Part shown: piece by piece, positions 25,301-37,592 of the stretch
How positions within the stretch are numbered: position 1 is the stretch's first letter
Layout of the letters: each line of letters starts with the position of its first letter
Assembly: GCF_963662255.1 (NCBI RefSeq)
Contig: NC_085047.1
Location: 48,763,006-48,827,005, forward strand
Direction: 5' to 3'
Origin: Cinclus cinclus
Lineage: Eukaryota; Chordata; Aves; Passeriformes; Cinclidae
DNA length: 64,000 nt
Made by a program: the position numbers and the translations under genes
The notes under the pieces: model-generated
What the model saw: the letters and a program-made list of their open reading frames with translations, nothing else
Database searches by the model: none
What the model was told of the DNA's origin: nothing

Positions 25301-27449
25301 ACTCTATTGAACTTGGCCTTCCTGTGCCTTCTGTAAGAATATGTGGCTAACGTGATTTCCTAGCAGCAGGTTCTCAAGGAATTCCTAGAATACTCAATGA
25401 AGTACTGAAATAAAATTTTACTCTGAAATACGTAGAAGTACATTCAATTTATATTGACTGAAGACCTGTGGCCGTCTTCCAAAGTATGTATTTCTTTTTC
25501 ATTTCTTATGGACAGGCAATTAACTTTATTGATTCAATATAAATTAAAGTTTTCAATAGCTGCTTAGGTTCCCTGCCTTGGAAGGTGTAATTAATTACAT
25601 TATTACAAAATTATTGCACAACCAGGCATTTGAGACATATATCTGATATCAGACACAATTCCCAGGGGAGGCCATTACAAATGCAACATATATAGTAAAA
25701 CAAACCTTTCAGAAAAATCCTGAACACAATGTTATTCCAGGAGCCAGATTCTTAGGATAAAATCCAGCCTTTGCCTTGTCCTGGCTCAGCAGAGAACTTT
25801 CACAGAGCTTGCCTGGGTGAGGCAAAGTGGTCTGTGCTTATCTGTGCTGAACCTGTGTGTGACACAGGGATGTTCACAGCTATGGAAGTGTCTTCACGTG
25901 GAGACATTTTTTATCGCATTTCACCATTTAGAAATGAAATTGAGATTGGGGGTAGGAAAGGAAATGGTGCACCCTTCCTTCCAAACCTCAGGTGACTGAA
26001 ATACCCAGAGGTCCAGAGGGGAGAGCTTTAAAGCAGTTTTAAAGCAAATTTCTTCTTTTAAAAATCAGATTAGTTGAACATAATGAACGATATTTAGTTC
26101 CATTTCCTCTTCCAGGCACCTGAAATAGACAGCTCCATGCAGAGAAATTACCCAGTTCCCCCATGAATGATCTTTATTCGAAATCTAACAGTGCCACTGC
26201 AGCCTTCTGTGCTCAGAGCTGGAGTGATTGACATGGTGTTACAGCAGCTATGCCACGAACTGCGGGGGCTGCCTCAAAGGTTGCTGCTTCATTTTCACAG
26301 CACCAGTGCTCTCAAACCCATGCATTACATAATTAAGGAAACCAAACCACAGAGATGTAAATTTAAACTGTGTCAGACTGGGTTTTCTGGTGTTATGTAG
26401 GGAGCGGGAAGTTGGGGGGCATCTGTACCACATGTGGAAGGCAAGCTGGGGGACCTGAAAAAAAATCAGGTTCCAGGTCTTGAGAGAGCTGTGCAGATGT
26501 GCTATGCACACTCAAATGCACACTCAGTCTGACACCAAGAGCACACATTTCCTAAGCGATAATTGAGCCAATAACTCACCTTGGGGTGTTACATTACTCA
26601 ATCATATAGCAGGCAGTTCAATACAATATATTTTTGCTTGTTTTTTTCCCAGCACTGTTTTTGAGCAACCAAACCAGCAGATGTATTCTTGGGCATTAAG
26701 GAACTGGAAAGCAGTGTGGAAAATACAGCAGTGCAGACCAGAAAAGAGTAAGAAGTTGTAATGCAAGGAGGGGGCTGTTCCTCATCACACATCCCTTGGC
26801 AGCAGGGCAGTTAGAAGCCTCCAGCACCTGGAAGAATTTCATCTCTCCACGATGGGCTGACTGCCCTGTTTTTTTGCTTCTGTGGCTTGGAAAGATCCAT
26901 GAAATGATGCATTTTTAAGAAAACTGCTAGTTTCTTTTGACAGAAAGAAAATTTGAATTTGTATGTGTTTTGTTCAGCCAGGTGACTTCACAGGTCTGGT
27001 TTGACCAGCACAGCTGAGTCTGTGGTTCAAGGATACAGTAAATCCTGCTTGAGTGATCCTAGCTCAGACTAAAAATAGGTCATCCTGTTGTCAGGTGCTC
27101 CCCAAGCACTCTGCTTCTTCAGAAGTCAGGAATGGGTTAATTTGCACCCTCCAGTTTTGTACCAGCCTGAAGCTTTGCTTATGTGTCAGAGGCTGATAGT
27201 GTGGAACCAGATGCTGGGCCCTGCAAATCATCTTCTCTGACATTTCCTCTCTCCTTTGGTACCTACATCTCTGAGGTACAGCCATGACTATGTAATTGTA
27301 GCATTCACAGACCAAACCACAGGTGTGGTGACATGGATAACAGGAAGACAGACCTCTGTGGACTTTTTGAGCCAGGAGTGATGCCTTTGTATTTACTAAT
27401 CCTTGAAAAAATATCTCTTTGGCTTTGATCTTCCTTGGAGCTATGAAAA
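22308..27449. other. Unique non-coding stretch, no gene recognised
   Basis: AT-rich sequence with scattered short frames (under 95 codons up to about 27.1 kb) and no recognisable domain. An alternating TA run sits near 25243-25252. A minus-strand frame of 144 codons at 27091-27525 runs into the 3' part of the ancient CR1 described next. It is probably a chance frame partly made of that element, not a host gene. Confidence 0.6.
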
Positions 27450-28090
27450 ATCTCACTGCCTGCAGTATCTTGCAGCAAGTAGCTCCACATCTTATCATGT
27501 ATTGAATGAAGGAACTCCTCCCCATTGTTTTGAGTCTGCCACCTTAAGCTTACTAGGTATTTTGTAATTTCTGTATCAGTTGAGGCAGTGAACATAATTT
27601 CCTGTCGAAGTCCCCACACCTTTCATGATTTTGAGAAGCTCTCTCATCTGCTTTCTCAGCAATGTCTTCTCCCAACTGAAGGGTTCTGGTCTTCTCAGTC
27701 TCTCTTTGCACAGAAGCCTTTGGCCATCCTTACTTTTGTCTCTTTCTCAGTTCCCCTTCATTTCTGAAATGAAGAGAGCTGTACCATGCATAGTATCCTG
27801 ACAGCCAGCACAATATCCCTTGCTGTGCCTTTCCCAGCTACATTTCTAACCTCCAATTTGACCTCTCCTGAGCACTGAGCTGTCATCTTCAAAAAATATC
27901 TTGATCCAAGACCTTTCCTGAGCAGCTAGTTCAGAGTTTTTCACTCTGTCTGCAACAGAAGCATTTTTTCCCATGTGTATTTCTTTCTGCTTATCTACAT
28001 CAATTTGCATCTTGCATTTTGTTATCCTTCACCATGTACTACACCAAAGATCACTGGGAAATTTCAGCCCTTTTTCTGAATGGTTTAGGA
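27450..28090 (-). mobile_element. CR1: Ancient CR1 retrotransposon 3' region (deeply diverged)
   Basis: Read along the plus strand, the stretch follows the reverse complement of the CR1 3' region known from turtles and crocodilians. A 'cacacc..tcatgatttt..' block lies near 27613-27635, then 'ctctcatctgctttctcagc', a 'gtaccatg..tat' block near 27781-27800, and an 'atcTTgatccaagacctttcctgag' type block near 27898-27925. Last comes 'cccatgtgtatttctttctgcttatctac..caatttgcatcttgcattttg' near 27970-28022. The order is fully collinear, with many substitutions and small gaps. The element's 3' end lies at lower coordinates, so it is inserted on the minus strand. Edges are approximate. No reverse transcriptase coding part remains. 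The match is from memory, not a search. Confidence 0.68.
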
Positions 28091-28542
28091 CACATCCTCC
28101 CTGTAAACTTTCTGGGAATGCCTGAGCACTAGGAAGCATTTTGATTTTGCTGAAGTCAGACAACAGGGGAAACGCTGAGGACTGACATATGTTTTAAACC
28201 TCACCCCTTTAGGGTTTGGGTTATGAGAGAGTTTTCTCTCCTCTCAGGATGCAAAGTCAGAAAACTGATGAACTATTTGAGTCCATGCTTGAGTAGAAGG
28301 TGGAACAGAGGACCTCCACAAGCCCTATCAACCTAAATTAATCCACACTTTAGAAAATTGTCATGTGCGTGTTTGGAGGGGGTGGCACTTTTTCATTTAT
28401 CCATTACCTGTCAAGTTAAACCGATTAACTGCATTCATTAATATGCTGTTGAGCAATAGCCCAGAAAAGCCTAGCTGGGGAAAAAGGAGAGCAGAGTGAA
28501 TTGACAGTCCCTGTGCTTTTCAATTTCATCTGCCACTTTTCT

Positions 28543-28600
28543 AAAAAAAAAAAAACAAACAAAAAAAAAACCCCAAAAAAACCCAAAAAACCCAAAAAAC
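28543..28600. repeat. A-rich / (A)nCCC low-complexity tract
   Basis: A run of adenines broken by single C or CCC groups spaced about seven to nine bases apart. It resembles a decayed poly-A or A-rich microsatellite. No processed pseudogene or retroposon body was recognised upstream, so it is listed only as low-complexity sequence. Confidence 0.9.
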
Positions 28601-30499
28601 TTTACAGTAAATACCAAGATACCTGCACAGATATCTAATTGAAATCACTGATAAATAGTGGATTTTCCATTAAGGAAGTTTCTAGTACTGCCTTTTCAAC
28701 TGCATGTGGTTTTCTTGGCATGTTTTGAGATGTGACCCTAGAAAGCCCATTTTTGGTCACATTGTTTATGCTAGTCAGGGGAGAAGCCAGTAACCGTGTT
28801 CACTCAGCAGCTACCCTGCAACATTTGGCAGCAAGCCCAATCTGAGAAGCACCTGACCTTCAACTTCACACCAAGGTTCTAATTTGGGATTATTTGCGGG
28901 GATTTCTTTGTAACAATATTTGGATTTCCTTTAAATGTCGTGGTGGTTTCACATGTACTATGGATTTGTTCCTTCTCAAGGAATACTGCAGAGGCTGAGC
29001 TTTTCATCTTCTTCTAATATTGGTCTAGCATCTGTCTCAATAATAAGGCTTGAGGGGTCACTATACAGAGAATTCCATGTGATAAATGGTTTATGATATC
29101 CTGGTGTGGCATGCAGCTGCAGTCACCTCCTCCCAGTGCTGCAGAGCCCTCTGCCACCTCCATTCCTCTGCTCCCTGACACCTCTGTCCCAGACTAGAGG
29201 CACTGCAGAGCACTCCTTGGTACATCCTCAGTCTGGGCCCCTCTCCATCTTTCCTTGCTGTTCCTGATGCACTCATTCAGTGCATATGAGTTTTCAGTGC
29301 CAAGTCGGCTCTGCTAAAGCAACACACCTCCCAGCTCTCTGCCAGGGATTTCCTTGGCTCCTGCCCACTGTGTTGCCTGTCCCTGCTTAAGGGAAGAGAC
29401 TTCTTTCTCACTTCTGCTCCACCTTTAGCTTTTGCCTCTGGCAATACTCATGTTTACTGATACAGACTCATGTTTGGTTTTCTTCTGTTTGGGCAGCCTG
29501 AAATAAGGGAAAATGAGATTATTTTTGCAGCTTGGGTGTTGGCCATGTACTTAAGAGATCTAAAGTGAATTTTTTGCATGTGATTTTTCTGCACAGCAGG
29601 TTGATATGGTGGGTGGAAACAGCATTTTTATATTCCTGGTTTGGAAACTTGCAGCTTGAATTATGTGTGAGTTGCAGGTCTGAAGCAAAGAAGACCTACC
29701 TTGTTCGGCTGTTGCTCACGAGGTGGGCTGTGTTTTCTTGCTACTAGCACTGAAAAAGAGAAGGCAAAAGAAATAATTTCCACAGGAGGAGGTGTGGAAT
29801 TTGAAAATACTTTCTTTTCCTGCCACAAAAAGTTACACGCACGTACAACTATACATATATATATTTAAAAGGACCTTGGCAGGAGAGAGGGGTGGGTTGC
29901 TTATATGTGTCTTTTCAGGATTGCCAGCTTTTAATGTAATTTGGGGCTGTCTGGATGCTGTCCCCGTGGTTTGTGCGATGCTGTCCCCCTCTGCACTGTC
30001 CCACATGATGGAGGGACATCCAATCAACCAGGAGGGTTTGTGTGTGTGGAGTCAGCCCTGTCAGCAGCAGCTGAACAAGCCGGATTGGAACAGTCCCCAC
30101 TCTCATGCTTGCTTATAACATTATGGATACAAAGAGAGGGTTTCTGAAATGCTTAAAGCAACCTTGTTCTTGTTGGACGAAGCGTGAGGGATTCTTCAGG
30201 TGGATTCAATGCAAATAAGACTCGGTGCTGACACTTGCACGGGAACCTCTCTTCCTGCACAAGAGCTCTGCTCAGAGAGAGCTGCAATGGACACTGTGAA
30301 AAGCAGCTCGTAGAAAGGAAGGGAAGCAGCCAGAGCATCTCCTGCCTGAGCTGCTGAAGGCAAGGAGAGGAGACACATGGGAAAGCGTCATCATGGAGGG
30401 ATAAGGCAAATTGTGGCAGGAAGAGGAGATGGCTCTTAAAATACTTCCTAGGACAATGATGGGGGAATTCTGATGTTTGGTGTAAAACCTCTTTAAAAT

Positions 30500-30516
30500 A
30501 AACAACAACAACAACA
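30500..30516. repeat. Short (AAC)n microsatellite
   Basis: Five to six tandem AAC units within AT-rich unique sequence. No element or gene is attached to it. Confidence 0.85.
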
Positions 30517-33500
30517 AGAGTTTCACATTCTATCACGCTATTTCTGTTGGCAGATTGAATAGAATTGAAAATGTGCTACACATGGATCATCAAAGTCATA
30601 GAAAAAAAAGTGTATTTGACTCCTTCAGGAGACACAGATTTCACATTAATGCCATCTCTCCATCACCTCTCTCTTGACCTTCCTCCCTTCCTTATTTCCC
30701 TCTCAACTCAGCTTATTCTCTGATTCAGTGATGGAAAGCACAGGAGGACTCCTTGTTAGCAGCAAGGCCAGGAAAAGAAAAGTGCTGGGAGCCCCTTGCT
30801 CCCCTCTCCATCTCACTGTGCTGATGTTGCCGTGTGACCCACAGAGTACATGCAGACCAAAGAGGCAGCAGAATTCCCCTACCTGTGCACGTTGAAGGGA
30901 GTAAGTTCCTCTTGTGTCTCCTCGGTATTTACTTGATGCCAGCACTTTCCCTATGAGGCTGCACTGCTTTTTCATGTTCCTTTAGTATTTTATGTCAGTG
31001 GGAGCAGCTGAAGCACAGGGATGTTGTGGCATTGGCACTTAATTGCATTCAGGCTCCAATCCCTCACGTAGCAGTGTCAGCATCCCCATCTTTTTGCAAG
31101 ACTTACAGATGGCTTTGCAGAAGACCCAGGCACTGGGGTAAGGAATGATCTGCAGAGGTTGCTGCTGGAGGGAAAATAATGTTTTTTACATGTCAGGCTG
31201 GGGCTCTGGACAAGGCAGACTTGATTTTTATCCTGGTATTTTATCAGACACAGCAGATGCTGAATGTCAAATTACAGTGCCTGAGAAAAACAGCAAAAAA
31301 GTCCCACAAAAAAAAACTCGGGGAAGGTTTGAATTATGTTTGCTGATTCCTACAAGAAAAAAAAAGTAATAGAGGTTCTAGGAATGGTTAAAAAAATGCC
31401 AAAACTTGGAGCAAGAGTTAATATCTTTTATTAGAGAAACAGATATTACTAGAAAAGAAAGCTAAGCTTCTCTGACAAGTACTTTGCTGCTGTACAATTC
31501 AGTCGTTAATAAATATTTTCTTACAATTTGAAGGAGATCTGTTCAAGGACATCTGGAAATTCATTTGAATTGTGCCATTATTTGTCATAAAGGTTGCTGC
31601 CCTATAAATACAATCAGTGATGTGATTAGCCCTGCTCTTTAATTGTGGACTGACTTTTTCCAGTAGAAAGGTGTTTCATGGCTGATTATGCATGTTCCTT
31701 TGCACCAAATGACACCTGCTGTCATAATAGCTTCCATTTTTATTGCAATATAATACAAATTATCTCAAAAGGCTTCATAAATTACTGAAAGATTTACAGG
31801 AGGAACAAGGTGTTTTAAAAATCTTATGTAGGAAGCCTGTTTTTGTGACTTATTTTAGAAAGCACTTTTTAATTATTTAAATAATGTTCTTGAAATTATG
31901 GGGAATATCAAAGCTTTTTGTTTCTCTGTTTATTGCAAGGAACTAATGAATAGTGAACTAATGAATATTGGGTGTCATCTTACCTTCTCAGCAATGGGAA
32001 AGATGCAATCCTAAATACTTAGGAGAAAAGAGAGAGCCCACCTTCACTCTACAAATACAAATTTCAAAGAATTTTAAAAGTAAATTAGTTTGGTAAGAAA
32101 TACCTTTTCACTTAGCCCGATCACCTTTCACTTTCCTGGTCCCTTCTTTTTCTCAATTGTTCATGGAGCTTTGCAGATTTTACAAGGCTTTGATGACTGT
32201 AGAAAAAGTGAGCAAAAGTATTTTGTCTCCCATACGAATTTAATAATAAATCTGTTGTACTCTGCCTGATACATCATAAAGAAATTACAAAAAAAAATTA
32301 CAAGCAGTTCAGCAGATATTGGCAGTACTGGCCTCAATCCAATTTCCCCATGTCTGGACAATTGAGTAACATAAAATCAGGGCTTATATATGCTCCTGAC
32401 AATAGCTGAAGGCTCTCTTGGCTCAGCCTGAAGGTTCATGACCCATAAATATTTCCCTCCTGGCAATTGGAGATTTGGCCTCCTGCTACAGTAGAACTTG
32501 TAAAAGCTATAGACAGTCTGTGGCTCTCCTGGGACCTATAGACTCCCCTTGCAGATTTTATGAGTATAAATCACAGGAATTATCTCATAAGACTCACAGG
32601 TTACCAGCTGGTCTGGTGTGTAAAAGTGTTTCTTGCAATGCTGTAGACTGTAATTACCATGAATTTTAACAATTTCTGTTTTACAAGATATGCAAGAAAA
32701 TTACATTTTCGTTGTTTAGAACTCAAAGGTTCTGTTAACATGGTAAAGATCTAATCTAGGTGTACCAGGAACACATAAAAACCAAATTTTACCTACACAA
32801 TAGCTGCTTTCAAAATGTTTTGTGCCTTTTATAGAGTCTTCTAGTAGAGCTAACGATGTTCTCATGACTCTGGGGGGTGATCAGACGTGCTCCTGGCAAG
32901 ACATGTCTTCCCTTAGTAGAACAGGCACCAACACCCTGGGTTAATGGGAAAAGAGAATGTGAAGAAAATGTGACTTTTTAATAGATCAGTCAGTTTGTTT
33001 CAGTTTGGTTGGTAGACCTTTTCAAACACCCAGCTATCAGAAAGGGAGTAAACTCTTCAATATGGGGAGCTTTCTATTCCACATTTCTTGATGTTTCTGG
33101 GGTCTGTTCGTTACATTTGGTTTTGGCAGATTGAGACTGCAGAGACATCTGTGACTTGAGCGTATTTATCCATAGGAAATAAAAATCTTAGAGCTCAAAT
33201 TCTCCATATGCCTCTTACAGCTTTCTATTATTAGAAGGCAAACATCTTGGATGTGTTGCCAGCTAGCTGTATGCAGGGCTGCCAATTCTCTCCATTTCAT
33301 ATTGTAGGTTGCTGATATTTTCAGACTTGGCTTTGGGTATCTTTAGAATCTGCCTTGTGAAAAAGGAAAGGCATTATTTCACTATTGGCTTATAAGAGTG
33401 AGTCATTTAATTTGATAAAACAGAGGGAGACTGGTTCTCAGTAGGTCTCGGATTCATGTCTTATCCTAGATCCTACCAGGAGAAGACTAAGAACATTTCC

Positions 33501-36500
33501 ATGTTCTTCACTTTAGAAAATGTGGCTCTTTCCTCTGTTTGACAGAAAAGGAAGTGAGATACTGATGTATCCCTCACCCTGTACCCACAAAAGTAATAAT
33601 CTTCCCCTGTATGTGCACAAAAAGAAAATGAAAGTTAGGACAGGAGAATCTGCCACCGGGGGAGATTTTCACAGTTCATGCTTTCCATTCTCATCCAAAC
33701 CCAGCCTGCTCCTCTCACTCCCTCTCAGAAGAGAAGGCACCTTGCAGCCACAGGACCACCACACCTCAAAAGGAAAAGCAACCAAATAGCAATAATCTAA
33801 ACTATACATGAAAACTGTATGGAAAAAAATAAAGTCAAGCATGTCTGCTGCCTCATCAGCAAGACCGTAGGGATTTACTGGGAGAGTGAGGGCACTGCCC
33901 TAGCTGTTGCCCTGATCTCTGCACTCTCAAAAAACTGGATTCACCCAGGAAATCACTATGAAGGAAATGGAGGATATATAACTTGAATATTCCTCAGATC
34001 AAGGACCATCAGTCTTGTGACACAAGCGGTGGTCAGAATGAGTGTGCCGTGTGCTGAAGGTATCAGGAATGTCACTCAGCTTGTTCTGTGCACAAGAGCA
34101 GTGAGACCCTTTTGCTGAAATGATCCTTTTGAAAGCAGGCAGTGTCTCAAAGCTCCTGTGTGTCTGGCTTAGATTCAGCTCACGTGCAGGAAGCTGAGCT
34201 CTCAGGATGCCCTGGGCTGGCACTCCCTGTGCTGCAGCACAGCACAGCCAGGCACCGCACAGCCCCCAGGTGTCAGGATGCTGCAGACCACCACCCTCCT
34301 CCCCATGCTGACCAGAGGCATCTGTCAGGGCTTGGGGGAGGGTTAAATGAGCTTCCCCAGAGGAAGCATCACCTCGCTGAGGTAGTAAATCACTGTCTAG
34401 CAGTGACACTAATGCACAGAAAATGAACTGCTTATGGATCTAGTTGGTAAATACTGATTCTGTGAAAACTGTGCTACATGAATGCTTAAAGGAGCAATAT
34501 GAGATGAGGAACGTCCCTGTGGCAGCTGCTGTGGCACCTCACCATACCCACAGGGCTCATCCGTGTAAAAGGGGCAGCAAAGGGGGAACAATATAATTCC
34601 ATTCCAGCAGTAATTCTAGTGCACTACCTCGGCCAGAGTGACCTGAGAAATCAGAGAACTGGTGTATAAAAAAAAAGATAACAAGCTAATTTTGCGACAA
34701 AAATGTTTGCTCTCTGGAGCCAGATGCCACTGAGACCTTCCAACCTTCAGTGCTGATGAGTGCACCAGGTTTGTTGCCTCTATTATCTCCAGATTGGAGT
34801 CTGCATTTCCTCTCTCATTTTAAAACATTGACTGATCTACTCTTGGATAAATCCGATAGGAAATTATGCATCAAGCTCATTAGAAGCATTCTGCTTTCCC
34901 CTGGGGTACCCAGGAGGTGCCCTAGCAGGAGCAGAAAGTTTTCTGCAGAGATGCATGGGAGGGGGGAGTTATTGCCAGGAAAGAGCATCTATAAAATAAA
35001 CAGAAGTCTAAGCCAGGTGCTGCACTGGGTGTGGCTCTTCAGAGAAGGATGTTGTGAAACAGGTGGAAAAATGTGGCTCAGGCATTCTTGACCTGAGACC
35101 CCCTTGCTGGGGTGCTGAAAGCAGCTCCCATCAGCGCTATTACGTGTCCCCAGGGCTACTGGCAGTGTGAAGTGCCGAGCTATGGGGCCCTGGCTGCTTC
35201 TGAAACACGAGATACTGGGCATGCCTAAGGCAGGTTACTGGCTTCTTCTGAAAATCTTTAAAGAATTGACTGGTTTAAAAAAAAATAAATCAGCAGCTCT
35301 TGAAGTCTTTGGATTTCGAATCTGAACCCTGCAAATATTACCAGTGGCTCCTGACCTTTTGAGAGTGTTTATGCACTACCATGTGCCCAGGGCCACTGTT
35401 TGGATGTGATGTTTCTTTTCCTTTGCAGTGCTACGTCCACAGCATTTTGCATTTCTTAATGTAAATATGGATGTAGCACCGAGTTGCACAAAGCCTTGTT
35501 TCAGATGTTTCTCTTTAGCCTTGACATACAAGCAAGCAATTAATCTGTTTGCTAGGACTGAGCTGATACACGGGGAGCTCTTTCACAATATTATTACATC
35601 TGCTGAGCCCCAGACAGTGAAAGAGGTGGTGGATTTGGTGGTCTACAGAAGAGCAGATGTCCCTGATTTCTTCTGAGGGCTCTGCCATCAGTGAAGTGAT
35701 GTTAAGCTTCCCCTGAGTATCTTTCAGGTCTAGGATTACATCAGGAATATTCTGATCCTCTCAGTCCTCCTGCATGTGCTTTGGGCTGATAATTTTTGTG
35801 TGGCTCTGAGGATGTTGTGATGGCATGAGTGCACTGAGGATAGATGCACTGAGGGAGAGCCAGGTTTGTCAGTCTAGAAAGCTTTAGGTGACAGAGCAGA
35901 TACTCAAGGGACAACTGGCTTTTTCAGTTCTGCTGTTCTTCTTGGGGAAAAGCTGAGAAGTCCAATATATCTGCAAAGCCCGCACAGATTACAATGATAA
36001 CACAGATAATTAGTACAAGTCCTTACCTACTAGTGGTGCTTAGTAATGGAAATGTGTCAGGGGGTACTAATAGCACCTAATAAACATATAAATAACAGGG
36101 GGTTTTAATAGTAGATCATGGACATCTGACTTACAATCTGAAAATAGCTTATACCCCTGTTTCTATGAAACATTTACTGTCCACATGTGTCAGAGGCTGA
36201 GTGGAATATATAATTTTTTTTAGCTCTTTATCCTTGCTGGAGGCATGAGCAAACACAGTGAGCCTCCTAATGCATTTAGCAACAGACATGTAGCATAACT
36301 GACCAAGAACATGTATCCTGTAAAGCAGAACAATTTAAATAAAAAAAATGTGGGAAAATACAAGCCTAATGAAGAAAACCATCACATTTTGATGTGCTGA
36401 GGAGGAATATATGCCTGAAAAAGCTTACTGGACTTTTCTCTTTGAAGTCACAATCTCTGTGTTCATTCTTCACTTCACATCCTTCACAGATGCAGATGCA

Positions 36501-37012
36501 CCTGGCTGCAGAAAAAGACACATCTCCTGAGCATTGTTTTTGACACTGCCATAGCAGTGCAAGAGGCAAAGATGCTTCATCTGGTGTGGCACTGAAAAGT
36601 CCCTGGCTCTGCACAGTTCTGGGAATACCCTCCTACTCCTCAAATCCTCAGTCTGTTTCTTGGGTAAAAAAGTGCTCTACAGCTCTGGCCTGCCTCTGGT
36701 GCCCCCATCATTTCTATGGAAACCATGGTGGGAGTGGTGGACGGAATTGCCCAGGTAGGGGCTAGATTATAATGAAGGGTGTGTTAAAACCTGGTAGACT
36801 GAAAACATTTCTAATCTCCCATTTTAGAAACAGCACAGTGATGCCCAGCACACTCTCCCCTAGTTTAGGAAATAAATTTTAGTGAAAGATGCTGCTGATG
36901 TGGTTTTGAGACGGTGCAGCTCCAGCTGGAGCTGAGGTGAAAGCCTGTTCTGCATCTCTTCAGAGGCTGGCATGAGCCTTCTGGGAGATTTTGCCATGCA
37001 CAGATCTGTTCT

Positions 37013-37036
37013 CTGCTGCTGCTGCTGCTGCTGCTG
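37013..37036. repeat. (CTG)8 trinucleotide run
   Basis: Eight uninterrupted CTG units, which read as CAG on the minus strand. Open frames cross it on both strands (Gln-rich on minus, Ala-rich on plus), but each is short and unrecognised, so there is no evidence that the run is translated. Confidence 0.93.
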
Positions 37037-37540
37037 GCCACCCTCGGGAATTTCCCAGGACAACCAGTGCCATATTAACACTGCCTGCCCCACATGATGA
37101 CAAGTCCATTGCTCTCAGGACAGACATTGAAATAATCCAATCTTTCCCACTTTTTCCTAGCCATCTTCAGCACAGGTCCAAAGATCTCTTGTGCTGCAGC
37201 TTGATCCCAAGGCTAAACATCCTGCAGTGGTATAACCTGGAGCAGCCAGGCAGAACCAGCCAGCAGCAGTCCAGTCCCTGCCTCAAACTGATGCTTCAGG
37301 TTCATTTTGCTTTATAAACCTTTCTGTAGCTGCAGCCACTGCTTTAGTTTAACTACCACATGGGACAAATAGACAATGGAATATTTCCAAAGTATGACAT
37401 GCTACTATTATACTATCTGTAATATTCAGTGATTGTGACTAATGCCTTGTTCACAGAAGATAGGTTCAAGATTTTCCACTTTCCTTGGTCAGGGGAGAAA
37501 GCATTCTTAAGCCAGTTTAAATTAAGTATTATTAAATTAT

Positions 37541-37592
37541 TAAGGTTGGAAGAGACCTTGTAAGATCATCAAGGGCAACCTTCAACCTTCTG
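37541..37592 (-). mobile_element. CR1: CR1 3'-end fragment
   Basis: TAAGGTTGGAAGAGACCTTG is followed by TAAGATCATCAAGGGCAACC. This is the reverse complement of the CR1 tail block '..ggttggactcgatgatcttagaggtcttttccaacct..'. The octamer terminal repeat expected on the left has been lost or is unrecognisable in the AT-rich bases before 37541. Only about 50 bases survive, so the subfamily cannot be given. Confidence 0.7.

Larger units (their letters stand above)
28091..37540. other. Unique non-coding stretch, no gene recognised
   Basis: No gene can be supported. The part at 31540-31830 resembles a conserved non-coding element (see findings). A frame of about 82 codons follows a good splice-acceptor string at 35428 and ends at a TGA (35677). 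It is discussed as a doubtful exon and not called. A GC-rich patch at about 34180-34400 contains no CpG cluster. Frames of 108-136 codons (minus strand near 34.0-34.4 kb and 30.15-30.54 kb, plus strand near 29.8-30.1 kb) match nothing recognisable. Confidence 0.58.
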
